From Microbacterium sp. SY138 (GTDB taxonomy: Bacteria; Actinomycetota; Actinomycetes; Actinomycetales; Microbacteriaceae): a stretch of 64,000 nt of DNA. The stretch spans positions 434,001 through 498,000 of the forward strand of contig NZ_CP155793.1 in the NCBI RefSeq assembly GCF_039729145.1, in the 5' to 3' direction. Every line of letters starts with the position of its first letter. The stretch's first letter is position 1. The notes under the pieces are model-generated. The model made no database searches, was not told the DNA's origin, and saw only the letters and a program-made list of their open reading frames with translations. Positions 1 through 7,976 of the stretch are shown piece after piece. The position numbers and the translations under genes were made by a program.

Positions 1-5
1 CGGTC

Positions 6-455
6 ATGAGCGTTCTCTACGACTATTTCTCCGCGCCGAACGACGAGCGGGCCGTCACCGTCCTCCAGGTGGAGGGCGGGCCGACCGCGGAGGAGTCGGG
101 CTTCGATGCCGGAACGCTCGGCGGCATCGACCCGGTCGTGCAGCTCGGCACGCTCGAGGCGCTGCTGACGGGCGTGCCGTACGACGAGGTGACCGACGAC
201 CCGCGTGCCGGCCACAACCTCGCGATGAGCGACGACTACGACCGGATCGTCATCACCGTGACGGATGCGCTGGCCGCCGCTCTCGCCGCCGCCGACGACG
301 TCCGTCTGGCAGAGGTCGCGGAGCCGTGGTCGCAGACCGAAGAGCTCGAAGGGGCCGATCCGGCACAGCTGGCCGCGTTCGCGCGGGACCTCGCCGCGCT
401 CGCTCGTCGCGCCGCGGCGTCCGACCACCGCCTCTACTGCTGGACCAGCATCTAG
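6..455 (+). CDS. hypothetical protein, 149 aa
   Basis: I do not recognise the family. The product is acidic and soluble-looking, with no signal peptide or membrane segment. The middle (about residues 83-135) is Ala-rich and probably helical, and the protein ends in an aromatic Tyr-Cys-Trp patch. Codon use is typical of the window (G/C third positions), which supports a real gene. The ATG lies five bases from the window edge, so its promoter is not visible and a longer upstream start cannot be excluded. It converges on the downstream acetyltransferase with about 50 bp between stops. Confidence 0.7.
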   Translation: MSVLYDYFSAPNDERAVTVLQVEGGPTAEESGFDAGTLGGIDPVVQLGTLEALLTGVPYDEVTDDPRAGHNLAMSDDYDRIVITVTDALAAALAAADDVRLAEVAEPWSQTEELEGADPAQLAAFARDLAALARRAAASDHRLYCWTSI

Positions 456-508
456 GACGCTCGTCCGCGCAGGACGCACCCCAGCGGTGAGCCGTCACGG
501 GGCCTCGA

Positions 509-1105
509 TCAGCGTGCGGTCGGCCACTCCTCGGCGAGAAGGCCGTAGTTCATGCCGTCGAGCCATTCGCCCGAGCGATGCAATGCCGTCTTCCGGCTGA
601 ACTCCTCTCGGCGCATCCCGAGCCGCTCCATGAGGCGCCAGGACGGCTCGTTGTCGGCGAAGCACCCCGCATGCACCCGGCGCAGGCCCAGTGCGCCGAA
701 GCACACGTCGATCACCGCGCGGATCGCCTCTGTCGCGTAGCCGTGCCCGGTGTGCGCGGGGTCGAGAACCCAGCCGAGCTCGGCCTCGACGCCCTTCGCC
801 CGGGCGTCGACCTCGAGCTGCGCCCACCCGTCGCCGCGCCGCACCATGATGTCACCGATCGGGGTCGGGGCGGTGCCCTCGGCGTTGGGCAGCAGCTCCA
901 CGATGTACAGGGAGGCGAGCCGCTCGGGGTCGAGATACCGCTCACGGAACGCGTCTCGCGTGTCGGGAGCGGCACCGAGCCACCGGTTCACCTCGGGGAG
1001 CCGACGCCACTCCCACATCGCATCGACGTCGGCGGGCGTGCACGGGCGCACCTGCAGCCGGGCCGTCCGCGCGGGCCACGGCTCGGGGGTTCGCGTGTCG
1101 GTCAT
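509..1105 (-). CDS. GNAT N-acetyltransferase, RimJ/RimL-like
   Basis: The 198-aa protein fits the GNAT fold that moves an acetyl group from acetyl-CoA to an amine, often a protein N-terminus or small molecule. The N-terminal half has the usual RLxLRPxxxxD-like start. A GHGYATEA acetyl-CoA loop sits near residue 128, and the C-terminal N-x-x-S-W-x-L-M-E-R-LGM motif is present. The substrate cannot be read from the sequence. The ATG at 1105 is preceded by TAGGGT with a 6-nt gap, so the message is probably leaderless. It is a single gene on this strand. Confidence 0.88.
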   Translation of the reverse strand: MTDTRTPEPWPARTARLQVRPCTPADVDAMWEWRRLPEVNRWLGAAPDTRDAFRERYLDPERLASLYIVELLPNAEGTAPTPIGDIMVRRGDGWAQLEVDARAKGVEAELGWVLDPAHTGHGYATEAIRAVIDVCFGALGLRRVHAGCFADNEPSWRLMERLGMRREEFSRKTALHRSGEWLDGMNYGLLAEEWPTAR

Positions 1106-1111
1106 CGCTCC

Positions 1112-1117
1112 ACCCTA
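1112..1117 (-). promoter_or_regulatory. putative -10 element for leaderless GNAT mRNA
   Basis: On the minus strand TAGGGT lies 6 nt upstream of the acetyltransferase ATG (1105). That spacing puts the expected transcription start at or next to the start codon. No -35 element is obvious. Confidence 0.5.
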
Positions 1118-1137
1118 GGCGCGGCCGGCGACGTCGA

Positions 1138-1746
1138 TCACGGGGTCTCCCCGCCGACCCGTCGCATCTCCTCCGCGAGCGCGCTGTTCGTCTCGGCGAA
1201 CCGTGCGGTGATGTTCTCGCGCACCTCGGGCGACTTGTTCTGGCTGAGTTTGGCTCGCGCAGCGAAGCGGGTCACGCGCATCCGCAGTCCGACCGTGCCC
1301 TTGGCGGCGCGGCGGGTGCCCTCCTCGTCCTCCGACAGGTGTCGGCCGTGCTGCTGATGATCCTCGAAGTGGTCGGTCAGCCGCGAGAGCATGGCGTAGT
1401 TCTCCTCTTCGCTCAGGATCTCGGGGATGCCGTACAGGTGCGCGGTCACGTGGTTCCACGTCGGGACCAGATCGCCCGGTGCGTACAGTGTCGGTGACAC
1501 GTAGTCATGCGGTCCCTGGATGATCACGAGCACTTCATGCCGGCCGAGTTCGTGGAGCTGCTCGTCCGGGCGCCCGACGTGGCTCGCGATCACGATGTCG
1601 TCGTCGTCCTCCATCAGCAGCGCGGGATAGTGCGAGGCGACCAGGCCGCCGCTCGCCGGGGAGACGAACGTCGCCCAGGGGTTCCCGCGGATGAGGCGCT
1701 TGACCTCGTCGGGATCGGTCATCAGGTAGCGGGGCGTGTGGCGCAT
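1138..1746 (-). CDS. PaiB-type FMN-binding split-barrel protein
   Basis: This 202-aa protein matches the FMN-binding negative regulator/PaiB family, which shares the pyridoxamine-phosphate-oxidase split-barrel fold. Visible features are an N-terminal MRHTPRY start, a W-A-T-F-V strand near residue 23, and a conserved TWNHVTAHLYG block near residue 105. PaiB in Bacillus is linked to sporulation and protease repression, but whether homologues act as regulators or flavoproteins is unsettled. The ATG overlaps the upstream exporter stop by one base (TGATG), so the two genes are translationally coupled. Confidence 0.82.
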   Translation of the reverse strand: MRHTPRYLMTDPDEVKRLIRGNPWATFVSPASGGLVASHYPALLMEDDDDIVIASHVGRPDEQLHELGRHEVLVIIQGPHDYVSPTLYAPGDLVPTWNHVTAHLYGIPEILSEEENYAMLSRLTDHFEDHQQHGRHLSEDEEGTRRAAKGTVGLRMRVTRFAARAKLSQNKSPEVRENITARFAETNSALAEEMRRVGGETP

Positions 1747-2678
1747 CAGGATTCCTCTCTTCGGCGGTCGGTCAGACGGGTGCGCACCGCGAGGGCGGCG
1801 CAGGCGATCACGGCGAGTCCGCCGACGGCGGTCGCCCAACCGATGGGCTCGTGCAGCAGGAGCGCCGCCCAGGAGATGCTCATCACGGGCTGGACGAGCT
1901 GGATCTGGCTGACTTGCGCCATCGGACCGATCGCGAGCCCGCGGTACCAGGCGAAGAAGCCGAGGAACATGCTCACCGCCGCGAGGTAGGCGAAGGCGAG
2001 CCATTGCACGGGCGTCGCGGCCGGAGGCTGCTCGAGTGCCGACACCACGGTCAGCACGGCCATCAGGGGAGCGACGACGATCAGTGCCCAGGAGACCGTC
2101 TGCCAGGATCCGAGTTCGCGGGCGAGCAGACCGCCCTCCGCGTAGCCGATCGCGGCGGCGAGCACGGCCCCGAACAGCAGCAGGTCGGCGCCGGTGAGGG
2201 AGCCGAGTCCGCCGTTCTGCAGCGCGGCGAACACGACGGCGGCCACCGCGCCGAGTATCGCGAAGACCCAGAAGGATCGGGCGGGCCGTTCCCGGGTGCG
2301 GAGCACGACGGCCACCGCGGTGGCGGCGGGTAGCAGGCCGATCACGACCGCGCCGTGGCTGGCCGGGGTCGTGGTCAGCGCGAACGAGGTCAGCAGCGGG
2401 AAACCGGCGACGACCCCGCCGGCGACGATCGCGAGCCGCACCCATTGGATCGTCGTGGGCGGGCGCTGACGCGTGATCGCGAGTGCGGCACCGGCGAGGA
2501 GGGCGGCGACGACCGCGCGCCCGGAGCCGATGAACAGCGGTGAGAGCCCGCCGATCGCGATGCGTGTGAACGGGAGGGTGAACGAGAAGGCGAGGACGCC
2601 GAGGAGCCCCCACCAGAGTCCGGCACGCGTCGATAGCAGTGGCCGCGTGGAAGCGATAACGCTACTCTGTTCTTTCAT
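1746..2678 (-). CDS. EamA/DMT-family exporter
   Basis: The 310-aa integral membrane protein has about ten predicted helices in two EamA repeats (drug/metabolite transporter superfamily), typically exporting amino acids, vitamins or metabolites. Repeat two carries the usual R-G-L-A-x-G-P-M-A-Q-V-S-Q-I-Q-x-x-Q-P-V pattern near residue 240, common in this superfamily. The start MKEQSS at 2678 is chosen because a TATCCT box ends 5 nt upstream. The start codon overlaps the divergent MocR start codon. Pairing with a MocR regulator suggests export of a compound sensed through a PLP-linked ligand. Confidence 0.86.
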   Translation of the reverse strand: MKEQSSVIASTRPLLSTRAGLWWGLLGVLAFSFTLPFTRIAIGGLSPLFIGSGRAVVAALLAGAALAITRQRPPTTIQWVRLAIVAGGVVAGFPLLTSFALTTTPASHGAVVIGLLPAATAVAVVLRTRERPARSFWVFAILGAVAAVVFAALQNGGLGSLTGADLLLFGAVLAAAIGYAEGGLLARELGSWQTVSWALIVVAPLMAVLTVVSALEQPPAATPVQWLAFAYLAAVSMFLGFFAWYRGLAIGPMAQVSQIQLVQPVMSISWAALLLHEPIGWATAVGGLAVIACAALAVRTRLTDRRREES

Positions 2679-2689
2679 GAGCAAGGATA
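2663..2689. promoter_or_regulatory. divergent leaderless promoters sharing a CATG start
   Basis: CATG at 2676-2679 holds both ATG codons. The plus-strand ATG is at 2677 and the minus-strand ATG is at 2678. Forward TACTCT (2663-2668) lies 8 nt before the forward ATG. Reverse TATCCT (2689-2684) lies 5 nt before the reverse ATG. No Shine-Dalgarno sequence can fit on either side, so both mRNAs are expected to be leaderless. Confidence 0.6.
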
Positions 2690-4083
2690 GCAGTGACCGG
2701 ATCGTCGCCGGGGTCCGCGCGTGGATCGCATCCGCTTCTCCGGGTGCGCGAGTCCCCTCGAATCGTGCGCTCATGGCGCAGTACGGCGCGAGTCCGATCA
2801 CCGTGCAGAAGGCGATGCAGCAGCTCGTGCGACTCGGTCTGGTCGAGTCCAGGCCCGGCGCGGGCACGTTCGTGCGTGCCGCGCCCGCCGCACGCACGGC
2901 CGACTACGGCTGGCAGACGGCAGCTCTCGGTACGCCGCCCACGGGCCTTCTGCGCTTGTCATCGACGCAGCGCACCGTCGCCCCCGACGCGATCGGACTG
3001 CACTCGGGCTACCCCGCGGTCGACCTGCTGCCGCAGCGGCTCGTGCGACAGGCCCTGGTGCGTGCCGCTCGGTCGGACGCGGCGCTGACCCGTTCGCCCG
3101 CCGCAGGCCTTCCCGATCTGCAGGCGTGGTTCGCGGCGGAACTCGCATCCTCCGCCCCCGCGGGGGTCACCCCCGCATCGGCGCGCGATGCGCTGATCAT
3201 CTCCGGCAGCCAGAGCGGGCTGAGCTCGATCTTCCGTGCCGTCGTCGGCGTCGGTCAGCCGCTGCTGATCGAGTCGCCGACGTACTGGGGCGCGATGCTC
3301 GCGGCCGCGCAGGCCGGCGTCGTGCTGGTGCCGATCCCCTCCGGGCCGCACGGCCCCGATCCGGATGACGTCGAGCGGGCGTTCGCGCAGACCGGAGCCC
3401 GCGCGTTCTACGCGCAGCCGACCTTCGCCAACCCGACCGGCGCGCAGTGGCCGGTCGCGACGGGGGAGGCCGTGCTCGAGACCGTCCGTCGGCACGGGGC
3501 CTTCCTGATCGAGGACGACTGGGCGCACGACCTGGGGATCGACGCCGACCCGCGCCCGGTCGCCGCGTCCGATGACGACGGACACGTCGTGTACCTGCGC
3601 TCGCTCACGAAGAGCGCCTCGCCCGCCCTCCGCGTCGCGGCCGTGATCGCGCGCGGACCCGCGCGGGAGCGCATCCTCGCGGATCGCGCGGCCGAGTCGA
3701 TGTACGTGAGCGGGGTGCTGCAGACCGCGGCCCTCGACGTGGTCACCCAGCCCGCGTGGCGCACGCACCTGCGCGGCTTCCGCGAGCACTTGCGCGCGCG
3801 CCGCGACCTGCTGGTCTCGAGCCTTGCCGCGCACGCCCCCTCCGCGCACGTCGAGAGCGTTCCGGTGGGCGGCCTGAACCTGTGGGTGCGGCTGCCGGAG
3901 GGGACGGATGTCGCGCGGGTGGTCCGTGAGTGCGAGGTGCGCGGTCTGATCATCGCCCCGGGCTCCGAGTGGTTCCCGGCGGAGCCCTCCGGCTCCTACG
4001 TGCGCCTCAACTACGCGAACGCCGACACCGCCCGCTTCGCGGAGGCCGCCGGCATCCTGGGCGCCGTGCTCGACGGGTCCTGA
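2677..4083 (+). CDS. MocR-type GntR/aminotransferase regulator
   Basis: The 468-aa protein has an N-terminal GntR winged helix (about residues 1-65) fused to a fold-type I aminotransferase domain. The winged helix shows the S-N-R-x-L-M-A-Q-Y-G-A-S-P-I-T-V helix-turn-helix. The predicted PLP lysine is K312 in an S-L-T-K-S motif. MocR proteins such as PdxR and GabR use PLP or PLP-substrate adducts as effectors and usually control an adjacent divergent gene, here the EamA exporter operon. Upstream in-frame starts fall inside the exporter coding region, so the shorter ATG at 2677 is preferred. Confidence 0.88.
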   Translation: MSKDSSDRIVAGVRAWIASASPGARVPSNRALMAQYGASPITVQKAMQQLVRLGLVESRPGAGTFVRAAPAARTADYGWQTAALGTPPTGLLRLSSTQRTVAPDAIGLHSGYPAVDLLPQRLVRQALVRAARSDAALTRSPAAGLPDLQAWFAAELASSAPAGVTPASARDALIISGSQSGLSSIFRAVVGVGQPLLIESPTYWGAMLAAAQAGVVLVPIPSGPHGPDPDDVERAFAQTGARAFYAQPTFANPTGAQWPVATGEAVLETVRRHGAFLIEDDWAHDLGIDADPRPVAASDDDGHVVYLRSLTKSASPALRVAAVIARGPARERILADRAAESMYVSGVLQTAALDVVTQPAWRTHLRGFREHLRARRDLLVSSLAAHAPSAHVESVPVGGLNLWVRLPEGTDVARVVRECEVRGLIIAPGSEWFPAEPSGSYVRLNYANADTARFAEAAGILGAVLDGS

Positions 4084-4100
4084 GGGGTCGCTCAGCCCGC

Positions 4101-4156
4101 TCCGGTCGCAGTTCTGTCGCCCGAGAGCTGAGGAGGCGGCAGCAACTGCGACCGGA
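4101..4156. repeat. palindromic intergenic element, copy A
   Basis: Perfect 13-bp arms TCCGGTCGCAGTT (4101-4113) and AACTGCGACCGGA (4144-4156) flank an inner CTGTCGCC/GGCGGCAG near-match. It lies between the convergent MocR and APC genes and may double as a bidirectional terminator. Related copies are at 41337-41393 and 48381-48440. Confidence 0.75.
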
Positions 4157-4165
4157 AGGCCGACC

Positions 4166-6268
4166 TCAGGCTTCGGGGGCGCCGTCCTGCGGCGGGCCGG
4201 CGGGGCGGTGGGCGCGACGGCCGGCCACCACGACCGGACGACCGGCACGTTCCTGACCGGGCAGCGGACGGGAGCGGCGGCCGTAGATGAGCTCCGACGA
4301 GTCGAGCAGCCACGGCACGAGCGTGATCGACACCCCGTGCACGAGCATGAGCTGGTTGGCGAGACGGCGCGCGCGGCGGTTGTGCAGGAACGACTCCCAC
4401 CAGTGGCCGACGATGTACTGCGGCAGGTACACCGTCACGACGGACGAGCCGTGCTTCTCGCGGTACTGCTTGATGAACTGGGTCACCGGCTGCGCGAACG
4501 AGCGATACGGCGACTCGACGATCACGAGCGGGATCGGCACCAGGTGGTCGGCCCAGTCCTTCTGCAGCTGGGCCGCATCGTCGGAGGCCACGGCCACGTG
4601 CACCGCCAGCGTCTTGCCGTGCTTGGCCGCGATCGCGTAGTCGATGGCCTTCACGACGGGCTTCTGCAGTCGGTTGACGAGCACGATGGCGAGGTCGCCG
4701 GTCGCACCGAACTTCGTGGTGTCGTCGATCGCGATCTCATGCTCGACGTCGCGGTAGTACCGCTTCACCCCCAGCATCAGGAAGGCGAGGATCGGGATCG
4801 CGAAGAAGACCAGGTATGCGCCGTGCGTGAACTTGGTGATCGTCACGATGACCAGCACGAGCACGGTCATCGCGGCGCCCGTGGAGTTGATGATGAGTCC
4901 GACCTTCGCCGAGCGGCGGTCGGATGCCGAGGCGCCGTCGATCCCCGAGTCCTTCGTGCCCCCGACCGGTCCGCGCAGCACGCGTCGCCAGTGCCGCACC
5001 ATGCCGATCTGTCCGAGCGAGAACGAGACGAACACGCCGATGATGTACAGCTGGATCAGCGTGGTCAGCTTCGCCTGGAAGATCACCAGCACCGCGATCG
5101 CCGCGATGCCGAGCAGGATCATGCCGTTCGAGAACACGAGGCGGTCACCGCGGGTGTTGAGCGACTTCGGCGCGTAGCCGTCGCGGGCGAGCACGGCGCC
5201 CAGCAGCGGGAAGCCGTTGAAGGCGGTGTTCGCGGCGAGCAGCAGCACGCACGCGGTCGCGGCCTGAACGATGAAGAACGCGATGCTGCCGCCGCCGAAG
5301 GTCGCTGCGGCGATCTGCGCCATCAGGCTGGGCTGCGGATTCGTGCAGTCGAAGCCGACGAGGTCGCACGGGTTCTCGGCGTAGTGCACGCCGGTGATCA
5401 GGGCGAGGGCGGTGAGGCCGGCGAACAGGCAGATGGCGATCGACCCCATCAGCACGAGTGTCGACTGGGCGTTGCGAACCTTCGGGGCGCGGAAGGCGGG
5501 AACGCCGTTCGACACGGCCTCGACACCGGTGAGGGCGGAGCATCCGCTCGAGAACGCGCGCAGGATCAGCAGGATCACGGCCGCCTGGCCGAGGCTTTCG
5601 GCCTGCACCGAGAACTCGGCGCTCGAGGCGACAGGGGCGTCGCCCAGGAAGGTGCGGATCAGGCCGGTCACGATCATGATGCCGACCGAGCCGATGAACA
5701 CGTACGTCGGGATCGCGAAGACCAGGGAGGCCTCGCGCACCCCGCGGAGGTTCACGACGATGATGAGGATCACGAAGCCGACGGCGAGCTCGACGCGGAA
5801 CGGGTCGAGCCCCGGCACGGCCGAGATGATGTTGTCGACACCGGAGGCGACCGACACGGCCACGGTCAGCACGTAGTCGACCAGGAGCGCCGCGGCCACG
5901 ATCACACCGGGGATCTCGCCGAGGTTCTTCGACGCGACCTCGTAGTCCCCACCGCCCGAGGGATAGGCCTTGATGAGCTGGCGGTAGCTGAGCACGACCA
6001 CGATCAGCAGCACCACGACCGCGATCGCGACGAGCGGCGTGAACGACAGGAAGGTGAGCCCGCCGATCAGCAGGATCATCACCAGCTCCTGCGGGGCGTA
6101 GGCCACCGAGCTGAGCGCGTCGGACGCGAAGATGGGAAGAGCCATCCGCTTCGGGAGCAGCTGGTCGTCGACCTGCTGGCTCGTCAGCGGTTCTCCGATG
6201 AGGATGCGCTTGGCGAGCGGCGGTGAGTCCGCGCCCTCCCTGTTTTCGTCTGACACGTCCGGCGACAC
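4166..6268 (-). CDS. APC-superfamily permease
   Basis: This is a 700-aa amino acid/polyamine/organocation family permease. Roughly twelve membrane helices occupy residues 50-510. An S-D-A-L-S-S-V-A-Y-A-P-Q-E segment in TM1 and YPSGGGDYEVA in the next loop are typical of large actinobacterial APC permeases. A soluble C-terminal region of about 190 residues is predicted cytoplasmic and may be regulatory. The substrate is unknown. I chose GTG 6268 because AGGAGG lies 4 nt upstream. An ATG at 6292 would add eight residues and overlap the direct-repeat array. Confidence 0.82.
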   Translation of the reverse strand: MSPDVSDENREGADSPPLAKRILIGEPLTSQQVDDQLLPKRMALPIFASDALSSVAYAPQELVMILLIGGLTFLSFTPLVAIAVVVLLIVVVLSYRQLIKAYPSGGGDYEVASKNLGEIPGVIVAAALLVDYVLTVAVSVASGVDNIISAVPGLDPFRVELAVGFVILIIVVNLRGVREASLVFAIPTYVFIGSVGIMIVTGLIRTFLGDAPVASSAEFSVQAESLGQAAVILLILRAFSSGCSALTGVEAVSNGVPAFRAPKVRNAQSTLVLMGSIAICLFAGLTALALITGVHYAENPCDLVGFDCTNPQPSLMAQIAAATFGGGSIAFFIVQAATACVLLLAANTAFNGFPLLGAVLARDGYAPKSLNTRGDRLVFSNGMILLGIAAIAVLVIFQAKLTTLIQLYIIGVFVSFSLGQIGMVRHWRRVLRGPVGGTKDSGIDGASASDRRSAKVGLIINSTGAAMTVLVLVIVTITKFTHGAYLVFFAIPILAFLMLGVKRYYRDVEHEIAIDDTTKFGATGDLAIVLVNRLQKPVVKAIDYAIAAKHGKTLAVHVAVASDDAAQLQKDWADHLVPIPLVIVESPYRSFAQPVTQFIKQYREKHGSSVVTVYLPQYIVGHWWESFLHNRRARRLANQLMLVHGVSITLVPWLLDSSELIYGRRSRPLPGQERAGRPVVVAGRRAHRPAGPPQDGAPEA

Positions 6269-6285
6269 TACGCCTCCTGATGGCA

Positions 6286-6347
6286 TCCTCACGCGATCCT
6301 CACGGAATCCCTACGGTGGGATGCGCGGTCCTCACGGAATCCTTACG
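6286..6347. promoter_or_regulatory. array of 11-bp-phased direct repeats, putative response-regulator site
   Basis: The tetramer CACG or TACG recurs at 6290, 6301, 6312, 6333 and 6344, with steps of 11, 11, 21 and 11 bp. It is embedded in near-identical units such as TCCTCACGGAATCC (6297-6310 and 6329-6342). Winged-helix OmpR/PhoB-type regulators bind direct repeats with an 11-bp step. The array sits between the divergent permease and VanZ genes, just upstream of the VanZ -10 box. Confidence 0.5.
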
Positions 6348-6355
6348 CGCAAAGC

Positions 6356-6361
6356 TACACT
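6356..6361 (+). promoter_or_regulatory. putative -10 element for leaderless VanZ mRNA
   Basis: TACACT lies 8 nt upstream of GTG 6370, immediately after the 11-bp repeat array. Confidence 0.5.
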
Positions 6362-6369
6362 GGCACGCG

Positions 6370-7476
6370 GTGGAAAATCAGGTGCTGCTCGGATTCATCG
6401 CGATCGCGATGGGGGTGGCTTTCGGCATCCTCCTGTTCGTGCCCTTCGTGGCGGTCAGCTATCGCCGACGCGGGCGACTCGGCCTCGGACGCACGCTGCT
6501 CTGGCTGTCGGCCCTGATCTATTTCTGGGCGGTCTGGACCTATACCCTGCTGCCGCTGCCCGACCCCGACACGATCCGTTGCGTCGGAGCGATCACCGAT
6601 CCGATGTCGGTCGTGCGCGATGTGCGGAAGGCTTTCGCGGCCGCGGGCAATCCGCTGCGTCAGCCGGCTCTGCTGCAGCTGGTCTTCAACGTGCTGCTGT
6701 TCGTGCCGCTCGGCTTCTTCGTCCGAGTGCTCGCCGGTCGGGGGGTGCTCACGGCGCTCGCCGCCGGCTTCGGCCTGTCGCTGCTGGTCGAGACGACGCA
6801 GCTGACCGGGGTGTGGGGCGTCTACCCGTGCGCGTATCGCTTCTTCGACGTGGGCGACCTCATGACGAACACCCTCGGCGCGGTCATCGGCTGCATCGCG
6901 GCGATCCTCGTCCCGCGGTCGCTGCGCGGCGTGAAGGTGGGCCCGGACGCCGGTCGTCCCCGTCCGGTCAGCCGCGGCCGCCGCCTGCTCGCGATGCTGT
7001 GCGACTTCCTCGCCTACGGGTTCCTGAGCGTGGGGGCCGGGGTGACCGTGCAGGTGTGGCTGGAGTTCGTCGTGGACGACCGCGCCGCGGTGCTCGACGG
7101 CGCCCTCGCATCCGCCGCCGCCACCGTCGTCCCCTCAGCACTGTTCCTGGTGCTGATCCTGGTCGGTGGGCGCTCGGTGGGCGACATCGCGGTGCAGCTC
7201 CGATACGCGGGATCGCGCCTGCCCGCACCGTTCGCGCGGCTCCTGCGCTGGGCGGGCGGCATCGGCGGGATCAGCGCGCTGCAGCTGCCCGGCGGGTTCT
7301 TCGGCTTCGCGGCGGCAGTGCTGTTCCTCGCCGCGATCGTGCTGCCGTTCACGACACGTGACGGTCGCGGACTTCCCGGCGTCGTCTCCGGACAGCACCT
7401 CGTCGACGCGCGGGTGGGTGCCGCGGGCCCTGCGCCGAGCGCGCCCGCATCCGCTTCCCCTCCGCGCGACGCATGA
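6370..7476 (+). CDS. VanZ-RDD membrane protein
   Basis: The 368-aa membrane protein has an N-terminal VanZ-like domain (about residues 1-190), with L-P-L-P-D-P near residue 62, NVLLFVPLGFF near 111, and an E-T-T-Q-L-T motif near residue 140. The C-terminal half resembles an RDD domain, beginning RRLLAMLCDFLAYG and ending with a G-R-G-L-P-G-V-V-S-G-Q segment. VanZ in VanA clusters raises teicoplanin resistance, but chromosomal homologues are mostly uncharacterised. GTG 6370 is favoured because of the TACACT box. Longer ORF starts would run into the repeat array. Confidence 0.8.
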   Translation: MENQVLLGFIAIAMGVAFGILLFVPFVAVSYRRRGRLGLGRTLLWLSALIYFWAVWTYTLLPLPDPDTIRCVGAITDPMSVVRDVRKAFAAAGNPLRQPALLQLVFNVLLFVPLGFFVRVLAGRGVLTALAAGFGLSLLVETTQLTGVWGVYPCAYRFFDVGDLMTNTLGAVIGCIAAILVPRSLRGVKVGPDAGRPRPVSRGRRLLAMLCDFLAYGFLSVGAGVTVQVWLEFVVDDRAAVLDGALASAAATVVPSALFLVLILVGGRSVGDIAVQLRYAGSRLPAPFARLLRWAGGIGGISALQLPGGFFGFAAAVLFLAAIVLPFTTRDGRGLPGVVSGQHLVDARVGAAGPAPSAPASASPPRDA

Positions 7477-7506
7477 CCGACTGAGGGTCCGATGCACGCC
7501 GCGGGC

Positions 7507-7869
7507 TCAGCTCTCCGCGTGGGGACGCGGCATGTACCACTCGGTGAACTCCGTCGCCCGCCCGTCGGGAGCGAGCCGGATGATCCAGAGGTTGAGGTAG
7601 TCGCGTTCGGCCGGGTATTCCGTGCGCCCCTGGACGACCACGAAGCCGCCGACCTCGTGCAGGACCTCCCACTCGAACGTCCAGGAGCCCGGTTCATCGC
7701 CGTCGTCGATCCACCCGGAAACGATCGCCTCGCGCCCCACGCGCGGCTCCGAATCGGGGCTCGTGAGATATCGGGCGTCGTGCGTGAAGAGCGCTCCGAT
7801 CCGCTCGGGATCGTTCGATCTCCATGCCTCGATGTAGGCCCCGGTCCAGTCCTCGCCTGCGGTCGTCAT
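7507..7869 (-). CDS. SnoaL-like / NTF2-family protein
   Basis: A 120-aa protein of the nuclear transport factor 2 superfamily, a cone-shaped fold used by polyketide cyclases, isomerases and binding proteins. The pattern W-x-x-A-Y-I-E-A-W-x-S-x-D-P-E-R-I-G-A-L-F near the N-terminus and the alternating aromatic beta-strands at the C-terminus (YLNLWIIRLAPDGRATEF) are typical. Its substrate cannot be predicted. The start at 7869 follows GGAG with 3 nt spacing, and TAGAAC lies 7 nt upstream. Confidence 0.8.
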   Translation of the reverse strand: MTTAGEDWTGAYIEAWRSNDPERIGALFTHDARYLTSPDSEPRVGREAIVSGWIDDGDEPGSWTFEWEVLHEVGGFVVVQGRTEYPAERDYLNLWIIRLAPDGRATEFTEWYMPRPHAES

Positions 7870-7963
7870 GTGCTCCGTTCTAGGCCGCGGGGGAGGCCGC
7901 GTCAACCCGTTCGCGAATCGTGAGGACATCGGGGATCCACAGCGGTTTCCGATCACGAACCCG

Positions 7964-7969
7964 TAACGT
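7964..7969 (+). promoter_or_regulatory. putative -10 element for leaderless alarmone synthetase mRNA
   Basis: TAACGT lies 7 nt before ATG 7977, and no ribosome binding site fits between them. Confidence 0.5.
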
Positions 7970-7976
7970 CGATGGC

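Noticed and set aside
1138-2613. Single 491-aa reading frame on the minus strand
   Set aside because: Its C-terminal 202 residues are the PaiB-like protein. The rest is a GC-rich shadow of the EamA gene in another frame.
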